From Xanthomonas sp. (GTDB lineage Bacteria > Pseudomonadota > Gammaproteobacteria > Xanthomonadales > Xanthomonadaceae): a stretch of DNA of 64,000 bases. The notes under the pieces were generated by a model that saw only the letters and a list, made by a program, of their open reading frames with translations, ran no database searches and was not told the DNA's origin. The stretch spans positions 1 through 64,000 of the forward strand of contig JADFDQ010000013.1 of the NCBI GenBank assembly GCA_018262705.1, given 5' to 3'. Positions 21,067 to 33,202 of the stretch are shown here, in pieces (position 1 is the first letter of the stretch; every line of letters begins with the position of its first letter). A program made the translations under genes and the position numbers.

Positions 21067-22842
21067 TTACGTCGACGCGGTGGCGTCGAGAAACTGCAGT
21101 TTCGCCAACTCCGAATACAGCCCGCCTTGAGCCAACAGCTCGGCGTGGCTGCCCTCGGCGACCACCCGGCCATGCTCCATCACGACGATGCGGTCGGCCT
21201 TGAGCACGGTCGCCAGCCGGTGCGCCACTACCAGCGTGGTGCGTCCGGCCATCAGGTTTTCTAGCGCTTCTTGCACTGCGCGCTCGCTTTGCGCGTCGAG
21301 CGCCGAGGTGGCTTCGTCCAGCAGCAGGATCGGCGCGTCCTTGAGCAGCGCGCGGGCGATGGCGATGCGCTGCTGCTGGCCGCCGGACAGGCGGGCGCCG
21401 CGTTCGCCCAGCTCGCTGTCGAAGCCCTGCGGCAGTGCATCCAGAAACTCCGTCGCCTTGGCCGAATCGGCAGCGCGCCGGATTTCGGCGTCGCTGGCTT
21501 CGAGCCGGCCGTAGCGGATGTTGTCGGCAGCGCTGGCGGCGAAGATCACCGGCGACTGCGCCACCAGCGCCAGCGCGCCGCGCAGCTGGGTCGGATCAAA
21601 CCCGCGGATGTCGACCCCGTCCAGGCTGATGGCGCCTTTGCGCGGATCGTGGAAGCGCAGCAGCATCGCGATCACCGTGCTCTTGCCGGCGCCGGACGGC
21701 CCGACCAGCGCCACGGTCTCGCCCGGGCGCACGCGCAGGCTGAAATCTTCCAGCGCGGCCTGGTCGGGGCGCTGCGGATAGTGGAAGGTGACGTGGTCGA
21801 AGATGATTTCGCCGCGCACCGGCACCGGCAGCGGCTTGGGTTGAGCGGGCGCGGCGATCGCCGACGTTTCATCCAGCAGCTCGTGGATCCGGCCCATGCC
21901 GCCGGCGGCTTTCTGCAGCTCGTTCCAGACTTCGGCCAATGAGCCGACCGAACCGCCGCCGATCATGGCGTACATCACGAACTGCCCGAGCAGCCCGGCG
22001 CTGAGCTTGCCGCTGATGACGTCGTGCGCGCCCGACCACAGCACCACGATCACCGCGCCGAAAATCAGGCTGATGGCCACGCCGGTGACGATCGCCTGCG
22101 CGCCGATCCGGCGGCGGGCGGTGGCGACGGCGATGCTCATGGCCTCGCCGTAGCGCCGACTTTCGTAGGCTTCGCGGGCATCGGCCTGCACTGTGCGCAC
22201 CGCGCCCAGCGACTCGGTGGCCAGCGCGTTGGCGTCGGCGATTCGGTCCTGGCTCGCGCGCGAGGTTTTCTGGATGCGGCGCGCGCCCATCACGATCGGC
22301 ACCACGGCGGCGGGAATGCCGATCACCGCCCACGCCGCGAGCTTGGGGCTGGTGACGAACAACATCGCCAGCGAACCGATCACCGTCACGCTGCTGCGCA
22401 GGGCCACCGACATGCTCGAGGCGACCACGCTGCGCAGCAGTTCGGCGTCGGCGGTCAGGCGCGAGACCAGTTCGCCGCTGCGGCTGCGGTCGTAGAAGCC
22501 GGCGTCCAGTCCCAGCAGATGCGCGTACAAGCCGGTGCGCAGGTCGGCCACGACCTTTTCGCCGAGCAGGGTCACGAAGAAGTAGCGCGCCGCGGTGGCC
22601 AGCGCCAGCACCACGATCACGGCCAGCACGAACATGAACACGCGATCGACGTTGGCACCGCTGCTGAAACCCTGATCGATCATCTGCCGGAACGCGATGG
22701 GCAGGCTCAGGGTGGCGGCGGACGAGCAGACCAGCGCCAGCAGCCAGGCCACAAACAGGCCGAAGTGGCGGCGGATGAAGGGCCACAGCGCACGCAGCGA
22801 GCCGAGCGGCGCTTTGGTTTGCGCCTGTTCACGAGAATTCAT
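21067..22842 (-). CDS. ABC exporter, fused permease/ATPase (MsbA-like)
   Basis: 591 aa; GPSGAGKSTV, LSGGQQQRIAIARALL, LLLDEATSALD. Confidence 0.92.
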   Translation of the reverse strand: MNSREQAQTKAPLGSLRALWPFIRRHFGLFVAWLLALVCSSAATLSLPIAFRQMIDQGFSSGANVDRVFMFVLAVIVVLALATAARYFFVTLLGEKVVADLRTGLYAHLLGLDAGFYDRSRSGELVSRLTADAELLRSVVASSMSVALRSSVTVIGSLAMLFVTSPKLAAWAVIGIPAAVVPIVMGARRIQKTSRASQDRIADANALATESLGAVRTVQADAREAYESRRYGEAMSIAVATARRRIGAQAIVTGVAISLIFGAVIVVLWSGAHDVISGKLSAGLLGQFVMYAMIGGGSVGSLAEVWNELQKAAGGMGRIHELLDETSAIAAPAQPKPLPVPVRGEIIFDHVTFHYPQRPDQAALEDFSLRVRPGETVALVGPSGAGKSTVIAMLLRFHDPRKGAISLDGVDIRGFDPTQLRGALALVAQSPVIFAASAADNIRYGRLEASDAEIRRAADSAKATEFLDALPQGFDSELGERGARLSGGQQQRIAIARALLKDAPILLLDEATSALDAQSERAVQEALENLMAGRTTLVVAHRLATVLKADRIVVMEHGRVVAEGSHAELLAQGGLYSELAKLQFLDATAST

Positions 22843-22924
22843 CCGTGCATTTTACTTGTGTGCGGCCTGCGTCGTGTCGATCTGGATCAGGTCGGGTTGC
22901 AAGAGGTCGATGGCCATGTCGCCA

Positions 22925-23905
22925 TCAGGGGTCGGTCGAGGTTTCCAGAACCTTCAACTCGGCGGGAATCCGCTCGTTCGGATAGCGCCTGCGGAATTCG
23001 GCAAGGCTTGCGCGGGCTTCCTCGTTGCGCCCGGCGTGGACAAGTTCGCTGATTCGGCGCAGCCAGGCCTTGCGCGCGGAAGGCGAATTCATCGTTGCGG
23101 GCGGCTCGTCGACTTCGACGGCATCCGCTGCGGATGCCGCGCGTGCGGGAGCCGCAGCGCCGGAGCGCTGCATCGAGGCAGGCGGTGCGGCAACCGGTGC
23201 GGGCGCGGGCGCCGGCGCCGGTTGGAGCAGCGGCTTGGGTGCGGGTGGCGGTGGCGCCGTCGCTTTCATCGCAGCTCCGCCCTGCGGCGCGTCGAGCGCG
23301 CGCTCGGCGCGGCTGCGTCGTTCTCCCGGTATCGGCTCGATGGGGCGGGCTTCGTCAACTACCGCAGGCCGGGCCGTGGATTCTGCAGGGAAGGCGGAAA
23401 CTGGCGGCGGCGGAAGCGGCGGCGCATTTTCGCGCGATAGAGCCGGTGACGGCGTCGGTACGGCGGCTTGCGGCGCCTCGACCGCCCCGGAGCCAGCGGC
23501 CATCGGCGAAGCCTGCTCAGGCGGTGGGGCCAGCGCGGCGTCCTGTCGCAGATTTTCCGAGGCCTGGCCCGATGCCGGAGCGGCGTTCACGCTGGGCGGC
23601 GCGTGTGGTTCGCCCCGAATTGCGGCCGGCGTGGCTGCGTCGATGCGCGCGTGGCGGGTGGGCGCGTTGCGCAATTGCCAACTGAGGCCCACGGCAAGAC
23701 ACAGCGTGGCGGCCAGTGCAGCCGGAACCTGCCAGCGGCGGCTGGGTCGGCTGTGTTGGACAGGTGCGGCCATCGCAGCGCGTGCAGCGGCAAGAATCCT
23801 GGCGTCGATCCCGGCGCCCGGTTCGCTGCGGCCAGACGTGCGCGGAAGCCGCGCGGCGAGGACGCGCTCTTCGTCGGTCAGCGGTTCGCGGGGGTCGTGA
23901 TTCAT
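22925..23905 (-). CDS. Anti-sigma-factor-like membrane protein with Pro/Ala-rich region
   Basis: 4 nt overlap with ECF sigma gene; single TM VPAALAATLCLAVGLSW; Pro/Ala-rich middle. Confidence 0.65.
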   Translation of the reverse strand: MNHDPREPLTDEERVLAARLPRTSGRSEPGAGIDARILAAARAAMAAPVQHSRPSRRWQVPAALAATLCLAVGLSWQLRNAPTRHARIDAATPAAIRGEPHAPPSVNAAPASGQASENLRQDAALAPPPEQASPMAAGSGAVEAPQAAVPTPSPALSRENAPPLPPPPVSAFPAESTARPAVVDEARPIEPIPGERRSRAERALDAPQGGAAMKATAPPPPAPKPLLQPAPAPAPAPVAAPPASMQRSGAAAPARAASAADAVEVDEPPATMNSPSARKAWLRRISELVHAGRNEEARASLAEFRRRYPNERIPAELKVLETSTDP

Positions 23906-24531
23906 GGCGACAACCTCGCGCGCAGCTTGTCCATGGCGTAGCGCAGACGGGATTTGACCGTTTCCCGTCCGCTGCCGACGATCTGGCCGATTTCCTCCAG
24001 CGTCATCTCCTGTTCCAGCCGCAGCATCAGCACTTCGCGCTGCTCCGCCGGCAATTCGTCCAGCGCCAGCTGCAGTTGCCGACGGCGCTGGAATTCCGAC
24101 AGCTCCAATTCCGGGGTCAGCGCGTCGGCGATCTGCGCCATCCTTTCCTCGGCATCGTCGGGCGCCGATGGGCGATGCGCGCTGCGCCGCCAGTGGTCGC
24201 CCAGCCGGTTGTGGGCAATGGAAAACAGCCAACTGGCAAAGCTGCCGTCCGGACGCCATTGCGACCGCGCAACGATGACCTTCTGCCAGACGTCCTGGAA
24301 CAATTCGTCGGCCAGTGCGTTGTCGCGCAGGTGGCGCAGCAGGTGCCGGTACAGGCGCAGGCGGTATCGGGCATACAGCTGCTCGAAGGCGCCAGCGGTT
24401 CCGGCCGCCCACGCCAGCATCAGATCCTCGTCGCTGTCGCTGACCACGTCCACACGCACCAGACTAAGCGCAGGATCGGCATTCGTGAAGGGGTGCCGTG
24501 GATTCCGGGAGAGGGCGACGGCGGAAGGCAT
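23902..24531 (-). CDS. ECF-family RNA polymerase sigma factor
   Basis: AFEQLYARYRLRLYRHLLRHL, LFQDVWQKVI, LPAEQREVLMLRLEQEMTLEEIGQIVGSGRETVKSRLRYA. Confidence 0.93.
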   Translation of the reverse strand: MPSAVALSRNPRHPFTNADPALSLVRVDVVSDSDEDLMLAWAAGTAGAFEQLYARYRLRLYRHLLRHLRDNALADELFQDVWQKVIVARSQWRPDGSFASWLFSIAHNRLGDHWRRSAHRPSAPDDAEERMAQIADALTPELELSEFQRRRQLQLALDELPAEQREVLMLRLEQEMTLEEIGQIVGSGRETVKSRLRYAMDKLRARLSP

Positions 24532-24615
24532 GTCGTGGTCAACGCGCCAAGGCGACGATCGGGGTTGTCGATCCGCGGCGGGGCGGGATGGCATCACCCG
24601 CCGGATAGGGGCACT

Positions 24616-27495
24616 ATGTCGAGGACGATGAACGTTCCATCGACTGCTGCCAGGCCGCCCAACCTCGATACTGCCGGAAAGCAGCGTCGGGGTCTGTTGG
24701 CCGGGGTGGCGGAACGCCTGGCAAAGACCCTGCCGATCGGTGCAAGGGTGCGGCTGTCGTGGCAGCACCCGACCCTGGGCGCGGGCAGTGAAACCGCGGC
24801 GACCGGCGAGCCGGTCACGGTCGGGGCGCTGCGCCTGGGCTGGACCGGTCAGGATGGCATCATCCTCAATGTCGTCGCCAGCCATGTGCGCCCCTGGCCC
24901 GAGGGGATCGAGCAGTTCTGGCCGGAGAGCGCGCGGCAATTGGTGGACATGGCGGCGCAGGCGGTGTTCACCGCGCGCCGGATCGAATCGCTGCAGCGTT
25001 CCGAATTGCTGCGCCAGGCATTGTTTGAAATCGCCGATCTGGCCAGCGGCACGCTCGACCTGCCGATCATGCTGCGCAAGGTGCATTCGATCGTCGGCGA
25101 GCTGATGTACGCCGAGAATTTCTACATCGTCCTGTACGACGACGTGCGGCAGACGATGCGCTTCCTCTATTTCGTCGACCAGCTCGATCCGTGGGTCAAC
25201 GATCCGGATCAGGAAATTCCGGTCACCGAAGAAGAGAACACGCTGACCATGCACCTGCTGCGCAGCGGAGAGACGCTGCGCGGGCCGTCGACGATGCTGC
25301 GCGAGATGTTCGGCGTCCCCGATCAGCCCGAGAACGGGCCGGACAGCGCCGATTGGCTGGGCGTGCCGATGAGCCGCGATGAGCGGGTCGCCGGAGCGCT
25401 GGTTGTCCAGAACTACCGTCAGGCCAACGTCTACAGCGAGGACGATCGCATCCTGCTGGCGTTCGTCGCCCAACATGTGTTGACCGCGCTGGAACGCCGC
25501 GAGACCCGCAAGCAGCTGGAGCTGCGCGTGGCCGAGCGCACCGCCGAACTGCGAAGCGCCAACGAGGAGCTGCAGGTCGAGATCATCGAGCGCAAACGGG
25601 TGCAGGAAATCCAGCGTGCCCTGTACCGGATCGCCGAGCTGTCGCTGATCAGCGAGAGCGTCGGGCACTTTTACGCGGAAGTCCATGACATCGTCAGCGG
25701 CCTGCTGTACGCGCGCAATTTCTACATCGCGATGCTGTCCGAAGACGGGAAGATGATCGAGTTCCCGTATTCGGTGGACGAACGCGATCCCGATCGCAAA
25801 CCGCGCAAACCCTCGCAGGGTTTGACCGAATACGTGCTGGAAAGCGGCAAGCCTCTGCTGGCCGACCGCAAGCGGATTATCGAACTCGAGGCCGAGGGCA
25901 AGCTGCGCAGCCACGGCGCGCACGCGACATGCTGGTTGGGCGTTCCGCTGACCCACGACGACAGGGTGGTCGGCGTGATCGCCGTGCAAAGCTATTCGGA
26001 GGAGTTCAAGTTCAGCCCCGGCGACCAGGACCTGCTGACCTTCGTGGCCATGCACATCGGCAGCAGCCTGGCGCGCAAGCAGGCGCAGGATCGGCTGCTG
26101 CAGGCCCACGCCGGGCTGGAGCAGCGCGTCAGCGAGCGCACCCGCGAACTGGCCGAGGCCAACGTCGAACTGGTCGAACAGATCAGCGAGCGGATGCGCG
26201 CCGAACGCAAGCTCATCCACCAGGCGATGCACGATGCGCTGACCGGGCTGCCCAACCGCCTGCAGCTGCTGGATCGGCTCGGGCGCGCGATTGTTGGCGC
26301 CAAGCGCGATCCGAACGTCTGTTTTGCGGTGCTGTTCATGGATCTGGATCGCTTCAAATTGGTCAACGACAGCGTCGGCCACGCCGTGGGCGATGAGCTG
26401 CTGATCGAAGCCGGGCGCCGGATCGTCGGCTGCGTGCGCGGCAGCGACGTGGTGGCTCGGCTGGGAGGCGACGAATTCGCCATCCTTGCCGAACAACTGG
26501 AAAGCCCGGAAAAGGCCGAAGAGCTGGCGCATCGCGTGCTGGCCTCGCTGTCGGCGCCGGTCTGGGTGGCCGGGCGCGAGCTGTTCCCCAGCGCCAGTAT
26601 CGGTATTGCCGTCTGGCATCCGCGCTACCACAGCGGCGAGGAAATGCTGCGCGACGCCGATGCCGCCATGTACCGTGCCAAGCAGGATGGGCGCGATCGC
26701 TGCGCCTTGTTCGACGAACAGATGCATCGCGAAGCCACCCGCAGCCTCGACCTCGAAGCGGACATGCGGCGGGCGATCCAGTCCGAGCAATTCCTGCCGT
26801 ACTACCAGCCGATCGTCGATATCCTCGGCGGTCGGATCTTCGGGCACGAAGCGCTGCTGCGCTGGCAACACGAGCAACTCGGTCTGCTGCTGCCGGGTCA
26901 GTTCCTGGACATCGGCGAAGACAGCGGCTTGATCGAACAGGTCGATTGGCAAATATACGCCCGCGTCATCGCGGACATGGCCAGACATCCGGAAATGCCG
27001 GGATATGTCGCGGTCAACGTGTCGCCGCGACATTTTCGGGTTGCCGATTTTGCTGCCCGCCTGTTGGCGCTGGTTGAAGGTGCGGGACTGGCGCCGGAGC
27101 GGCTGCGCGTGGAGATCACCGAAGTGGCGCTGCTGGACGATGCGCCGCGCACCCGCGAGTGTCTCGACTTGCTGAAGCAACGTGGAATTTTGGCGCAGCT
27201 GGACGATTTCGGGACCGGATTCTCCGCGCTGTCGTACCTGCACCGGTTCCCGATCGCCAGCTTGAAGATCGACCGCAGCTTCGTCGCCGGGCTGGAAGGC
27301 AAGGTGCGCCACGAGAGCATCGCGGTGATCCGCGCGATCATCGCGCTGGCCGGCAGCCTCAACATCGAGCTGATCGCCGAGGGCGTTGAGACCGAAGGCC
27401 AGCGCCAGACCTTGATCGAACTGGGCTGCACCCACGCTCAGGGGTTTTTGTTCGGGCGTCCCGCACCGCTGCTGGAGCAAGCGACCGGGGAGTGA
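24616..27495 (+). CDS. GAF-GAF-GGDEF-EAL cyclic-di-GMP protein
   Basis: 959 aa; two GAF-like modules, RLGGDEFAIL, GHEALLRW, VEITEVA, DDFGTGFSALSYL, AEGVET. Confidence 0.93.
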   Translation: MSRTMNVPSTAARPPNLDTAGKQRRGLLAGVAERLAKTLPIGARVRLSWQHPTLGAGSETAATGEPVTVGALRLGWTGQDGIILNVVASHVRPWPEGIEQFWPESARQLVDMAAQAVFTARRIESLQRSELLRQALFEIADLASGTLDLPIMLRKVHSIVGELMYAENFYIVLYDDVRQTMRFLYFVDQLDPWVNDPDQEIPVTEEENTLTMHLLRSGETLRGPSTMLREMFGVPDQPENGPDSADWLGVPMSRDERVAGALVVQNYRQANVYSEDDRILLAFVAQHVLTALERRETRKQLELRVAERTAELRSANEELQVEIIERKRVQEIQRALYRIAELSLISESVGHFYAEVHDIVSGLLYARNFYIAMLSEDGKMIEFPYSVDERDPDRKPRKPSQGLTEYVLESGKPLLADRKRIIELEAEGKLRSHGAHATCWLGVPLTHDDRVVGVIAVQSYSEEFKFSPGDQDLLTFVAMHIGSSLARKQAQDRLLQAHAGLEQRVSERTRELAEANVELVEQISERMRAERKLIHQAMHDALTGLPNRLQLLDRLGRAIVGAKRDPNVCFAVLFMDLDRFKLVNDSVGHAVGDELLIEAGRRIVGCVRGSDVVARLGGDEFAILAEQLESPEKAEELAHRVLASLSAPVWVAGRELFPSASIGIAVWHPRYHSGEEMLRDADAAMYRAKQDGRDRCALFDEQMHREATRSLDLEADMRRAIQSEQFLPYYQPIVDILGGRIFGHEALLRWQHEQLGLLLPGQFLDIGEDSGLIEQVDWQIYARVIADMARHPEMPGYVAVNVSPRHFRVADFAARLLALVEGAGLAPERLRVEITEVALLDDAPRTRECLDLLKQRGILAQLDDFGTGFSALSYLHRFPIASLKIDRSFVAGLEGKVRHESIAVIRAIIALAGSLNIELIAEGVETEGQRQTLIELGCTHAQGFLFGRPAPLLEQATGE

Positions 27496-27532
27496 GCCTG
27501 CGCCCGGATTGTGATCGCAATCCTCGGGAACC

Positions 27533-28945
27533 TCAATCCTCGGGAATTGCGCCGGTAACGAGAAGTTGCAGTTGGCCGTCGCCGACGCGCGCGCTGGCGC
27601 GCTCGCCGATCGCGACATCGGTCAGCGTGCGCACGATTGTGCCGTCCACCCGCTGCAGGATGCTGTAGCCGCGTGCGATCGTGGCCAGCGGGCTGATGGC
27701 GTGCAGGGAGCGCGCCAGTGCCGCCAGATGCAGCGCGTCATGCTGCAGGCGCTGGCCGATCAGCGAGCGTGGTCGGTCGGCCAGGAACCCCAAGCGCTCG
27801 TGCAGGCGTTGCAGACGATGACGCGGATGATTGGCGCGCAGCTGCGCCGCCAGTGCCTGCAGCCGCTGGCGCGAATGGCTGACGCGCTGGCGCGGATGCT
27901 GTGCCTGCAGCCGCAGCGTCAGTCCTTGCAGGCGACTGCTTGCCAGCTGCAGCCGACGCTGCTGAAGGTTGTCCAACTGCGATCGGGTGCGTTCGACGCG
28001 CTGCTGCCACAGTTCCAACCGCGCCTGCGGCCGCAGCGCGTGCAGGCGCAGGAAGGCGCGGTCGGCGCGCTGCGCGCGTTCGCGCAGGCCGGTTGCCGAC
28101 AGAGCCTGCAGGCGCCGGTGCAGGGCGGACAGCCGCAAGCGCAGATCGCTGGCATCGGGAACCAGCAGTTCAGCCGCAGCCGAGGGCGCCGGCGCGCGCA
28201 GATCGGCGGCAAAATCGGCCAGGGTGAAATCGGTTTCATGGCCGACCGCGGAGATCACCGGCGTCGCGCAGGCCGCGATACTCCGAGCCAGCGCTTCGTC
28301 ATTGAACGCCCACAGGTCTTCCAGCGAACCGCCACCGCGCGCCAGCACCAACACGTCGTAGCGCGCGCTGGCGTCAGCCTTCAGGAGCAGCGTGCGGATC
28401 TGCGCCGCAGCGGTTGTGCCCTGCACCGGCACCGGCAGCAATTCGACTTCAACCAGCGGAAAACGCCGACGCAGCACGCTGAGGATGTCGCGGATCACCG
28501 CGCCGGACGGTGAAGTCAGCACGCCCAGTCGGCGTGGAAAGGCGGGCAGGGCGCGCTTGCGTGCGTCGTCGAACAGGCCTTCCGCGGCAAGCCTGGCCTT
28601 GAGCTGGTCGAATGCCCGCCGCAGCGCGCCTTCACCGGCTTCTTCCATGGTGTCCAGCACCAGCTGGTAGTCGCCGCGCGGTTCGTACAGGGTCAGCCGG
28701 CCGCGCACCCGCACCTGCATGCCGTCGCGCGGAACGAATTTCAACCATTGGCTCTTGGGCTTGAACAGCGCGCAGCGCACCGCCGCGCGTGCATCCTTGA
28801 GGCTGAAATAAATGTGCCCCGAAGCCGGACGGGTGAGGCCGCTGAGTTCGCCTTCGACCAGCACCGCGGGAAAGCTGCCTTCGAGCAAATCGCGGGCGAG
28901 CGCGTTGAGCTGGCTGGGGGTAAGGGTGGCGTCGCTGCGTTGCAT
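27533..28945 (-). CDS. xseA: Exodeoxyribonuclease VII large subunit
   Basis: [51 protein letters not shown]. Confidence 0.96.
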   Translation of the reverse strand: MQRSDATLTPSQLNALARDLLEGSFPAVLVEGELSGLTRPASGHIYFSLKDARAAVRCALFKPKSQWLKFVPRDGMQVRVRGRLTLYEPRGDYQLVLDTMEEAGEGALRRAFDQLKARLAAEGLFDDARKRALPAFPRRLGVLTSPSGAVIRDILSVLRRRFPLVEVELLPVPVQGTTAAAQIRTLLLKADASARYDVLVLARGGGSLEDLWAFNDEALARSIAACATPVISAVGHETDFTLADFAADLRAPAPSAAAELLVPDASDLRLRLSALHRRLQALSATGLRERAQRADRAFLRLHALRPQARLELWQQRVERTRSQLDNLQQRRLQLASSRLQGLTLRLQAQHPRQRVSHSRQRLQALAAQLRANHPRHRLQRLHERLGFLADRPRSLIGQRLQHDALHLAALARSLHAISPLATIARGYSILQRVDGTIVRTLTDVAIGERASARVGDGQLQLLVTGAIPED

Positions 28946-29013
28946 CTGCGCATGTTAGCGCGCGAACTGGCACAGGCCATGTCGGCAAGGCTCGAACGGC
29001 ATAAAATGCGCGG

Positions 29014-30285
<1,272 letters not shown>

Positions 30286-30621
30286 TCGGGCGTTTTGCTA
30301 CTCGCCAAAGGCACGGCTTTCCCGGATGCAAATGTCGTGAGCGGGGCCGGGTCGGGCGTCCTAGGGCGCGAATGTCCTCCGGCGCCGACCTGCGGCCGAC
30401 GCCTCCCCCTTGACTTCGCGCCCAAGGGCATTCGCCCTGGCCTTTCGAATCGACTGTTAGGACAGCCGCGTTCCTCCGTCCAGCCGGAATTTTCTGTTCG
30501 GCCCGCCCGCTGTCTTGGCTGAGCCCATCAGCCACGAAAGCTGCGCGACAAGAACGCCGACCATCCCTGGCCGGCGCGAAGTCCAGCGGCTTGCGTGCAA
30601 GCAGCACGCAGCCCGGAGCAT

Positions 30622-31581
30622 TCAGCCCTGCGCGGCCAGCCAGTCGTCGTCGCTGCCTTCGTTGAGCTCGCCCCACAGCGGCGAAGAGAAATAGCGCTCG
30701 CCGGTGTCCGGCAGCACCGCCAGTAGAACCGTGCCTTCCGGCGCGGTTTCGGCGATCTTGATCGCCGTGGCGGCGGTGGCACCCGATGAAATGCCGACGA
30801 AAATGCCTTCCTCGGCGGCCAGCCGGCGCGAGGTGGCGATGGCTTCCTCGTCGGTGACGGTGCGCAGTTCGTCATAGGCCTTGCGGTTGATGACCGCCGG
30901 CACGAAATCCGGAGTCCAGCCCTGGATCTTGTGCGGATGCCACTCGTCGCCCTTGAGCAGCGCCGCGCCGGCCGGCTCGGTGCCGATGATCCGGGTGTCA
31001 GGACGGGCGACTTTCAGCACTTCTCCAACGCCGGTCAGGGTGCCGCCGCTGCCCCAGCCGCTGACGAAATAATCAAGGCGCTTGCCGGCGAAGTCGCTCA
31101 GGATTTCCGCGGCCGTGGTCTGCCGGTGGTAGGCCGGATTGGCCGGGTTGGTGAACTGGCTGGCCCAGAACCAGCCGTGCTTTTCGGACAGTTCCTTGGC
31201 CTTTTCCACCATGCCCACGCCGCGCGCCGCGGCCGGGGTCAGGATGACCTTGGCGCCGTAGGCGCGCATCGCCTTGCGGCGTTCGATCGAAAAGGTTTCC
31301 GTCATCACCGCCACGAACTTGTAGCCGCGCGCGGCGGCGATCATGGCCAGCGCGATGCCAGTGTTGCCGGAAGTCGCTTCAACGATGGTGTCGCCGGGCT
31401 TGAGCAGGCCGCGGCGTTCGGCGTCGAGGATCACGCCGAGGCCTAGGCGGTCCTTGACCGAGCCGCCGGGGTTGAAGGATTCGGCCTTGACATAGACGAT
31501 CGCGTGCTTCGGCGCGAGACGCTGCAGTTTGATGACCGGGGTGTTGCCGACGGCTTCGAGAATATTGTTGTAGATAGCCAT
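30622..31581 (-). CDS. cysK: Cysteine synthase A
   Basis: ESFNPGGSVKDRLGLG, EATSGNTGIALAM, GWGSGGTLTGVGE, GISSGATAATA. Confidence 0.96.
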   Translation of the reverse strand: MAIYNNILEAVGNTPVIKLQRLAPKHAIVYVKAESFNPGGSVKDRLGLGVILDAERRGLLKPGDTIVEATSGNTGIALAMIAAARGYKFVAVMTETFSIERRKAMRAYGAKVILTPAAARGVGMVEKAKELSEKHGWFWASQFTNPANPAYHRQTTAAEILSDFAGKRLDYFVSGWGSGGTLTGVGEVLKVARPDTRIIGTEPAGAALLKGDEWHPHKIQGWTPDFVPAVINRKAYDELRTVTDEEAIATSRRLAAEEGIFVGISSGATAATAIKIAETAPEGTVLLAVLPDTGERYFSSPLWGELNEGSDDDWLAAQG

Positions 31582-31611
31582 TGTTTCGGATCCTTGGGTT
31601 TGAAATTGAAT

Positions 31612-31854
31612 TCATGCGGCTTGGGCGAAGTCATGATGGCGACATCGTTCGTGTGTCGATGTGATGGCTGCGTCGCCGAACCAGTGCAGCGCGTTGGCAT
31701 AAGCAGCAACAGCGCCGACGATCAGCAGGGCAGGCGCTTCCAGCAGCGCGTTGACTTTGCGTGCGGCCGCGCCGCCGCTGCCGACCACCAGCACCCGGCC
31801 GCCGCGCAGCTCGAGAAACAGCGGGAACAGCGCTGACGAAAAAGAACCTAGCAT
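31612..31854 (-). pseudogene. Remnant of siroheme synthase N-terminal domain (CysG/precorrin-2 dehydrogenase)
   Basis: LFPLFLELRGGRVLVVGSGGAAARKVNALLEA is the Rossmann start of CysG; no catalytic remainder downstream. Confidence 0.65.
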
Positions 31855-32004
31855 GCGGCCACGGTAGGCCGCGTTTTGACGAATCGGAAATGGTGGCAGG
31901 ATTTCCGCATATGCTTGGATGGCATAAGCGGCCAATGGAATGCATTCCAGAGCCGTGTAAAAAACATCGCGTCATAAAGGTAAAGCGATATATAGGATGC
32001 CGCC

Positions 32005-32967
32005 ATGACCCTGATCCAGCTCCGCTACCTCGTCGCCATCGCCGATTCCGGCTTCAACATCACGCTGGCGGCCGAGCGCGTGCATGCCACCCAGCCAGGT
32101 CTGTCCAAGCAGCTCAAACAGCTTGAGGATGAACTCGGCTTCCAGCTGTTCCGGCGCAAGGGGCGCAGCCTGCTGGGTGTGGCGCCAGCCGGGGTCAAGG
32201 TGATCGACTACGCGCGCCGGATCCTTGCCGAAGCCGCCAACATCCGCAGCTATGCGGCCAACGAGCGCGGCGAATACCGCGGCCGCCTGCGCATCGCCAC
32301 CACCCACACCCAGGCGCGCTACGTCCTGCCCAAGGTGATTGCGGAAGTCACCAAGCAGTATCCGGAAGTCAGCGTGGATTTGTTCGCGGCCGGCGATTCC
32401 GAGGTGCTGACCAAGCTGGATGAAACGGATTTCGCACTGGTCAGCAGCGCCGGCGGCACGCCCGACAGCAACGGCCTTGCGATTCCGCTGTTCCGCTGGA
32501 AACGCGTCCTTCTGGTTCCAAGGGACCATCCGCTGGCGAAGCTTGATGGCGCGCCCAGCGTGGTGGAGCTGGCGCGCTTCCCGCTGATTTCCTACGAATC
32601 CTCGCACCAGCCGGAATCGTCGCTGCAGCGCACGTTTGCTGCTGCCGGGGTGACACCGCAGATCGCGCTGACTGCGCGTGACGCGAACCTGATCGAAGCT
32701 TATGTCCGCGCCGGTCTCGGCGCGGGCCTGCTCGCGGAAATGGCGGTCGGTGAGCGCGAGATCGATGACCTGCGCGTGGTGGAAGCGCCGGCAGAATTGC
32801 CGGAATGCATCACCTGGGCGATCGTCCCGCGCGGGCGCGTGCTGCGCGAATATGCGCTGGCTCTGCTGCACGGGCTGGCGCCGCAGATCGACGCGCGCGA
32901 CCTGCGCCGCATTCTCGAAGGCAACCTGCCGCCGCTGTGGCCGGAGCCGCCGCGCTGGGAGCCGTGA
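32005..32967 (+). CDS. CysB-like LysR-family regulator
   Basis: MTLIQLRYLVAIADSGFNITLAAERVHATQPGLSKQLKQLE, LRIATTHTQARYVLP. Confidence 0.92.
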   Translation: MTLIQLRYLVAIADSGFNITLAAERVHATQPGLSKQLKQLEDELGFQLFRRKGRSLLGVAPAGVKVIDYARRILAEAANIRSYAANERGEYRGRLRIATTHTQARYVLPKVIAEVTKQYPEVSVDLFAAGDSEVLTKLDETDFALVSSAGGTPDSNGLAIPLFRWKRVLLVPRDHPLAKLDGAPSVVELARFPLISYESSHQPESSLQRTFAAAGVTPQIALTARDANLIEAYVRAGLGAGLLAEMAVGEREIDDLRVVEAPAELPECITWAIVPRGRVLREYALALLHGLAPQIDARDLRRILEGNLPPLWPEPPRWEP

Positions 32968-33202
32968 ACGTCGGCCTCGGCCGATCGTTTCTGTCTACCG
33001 ATCAAAGTGCAGTCCGCACTCGCGGCGCAATCCGAAGCAGCGCGTTTGCGACGGCGTCATGCCGGGCTGCAGCGGGCGGGTGGTGTGAAGCATGTGCATT
33101 CATTGGTTCATGCTGGCCGCGCATGGCGACCAATCGGCATAACGACATGCCGATAGAAGCTGCCGCAGGCGGCACGTCCCTGTGCCGGAATCCGCTGCAA
33201 AT

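Noticed and set aside
24616-27618. Long N-terminal extension of the ECF sigma ORF across the GGDEF-EAL gene
   Set aside because: Only the last 210 aa look like a sigma factor; the rest is antisense shadow
30286-30621. Possible small gene or structured RNA between ispG and cysK
   Set aside because: No convincing ORF, start signal or conserved fold could be supported by eye; needs comparative analysis
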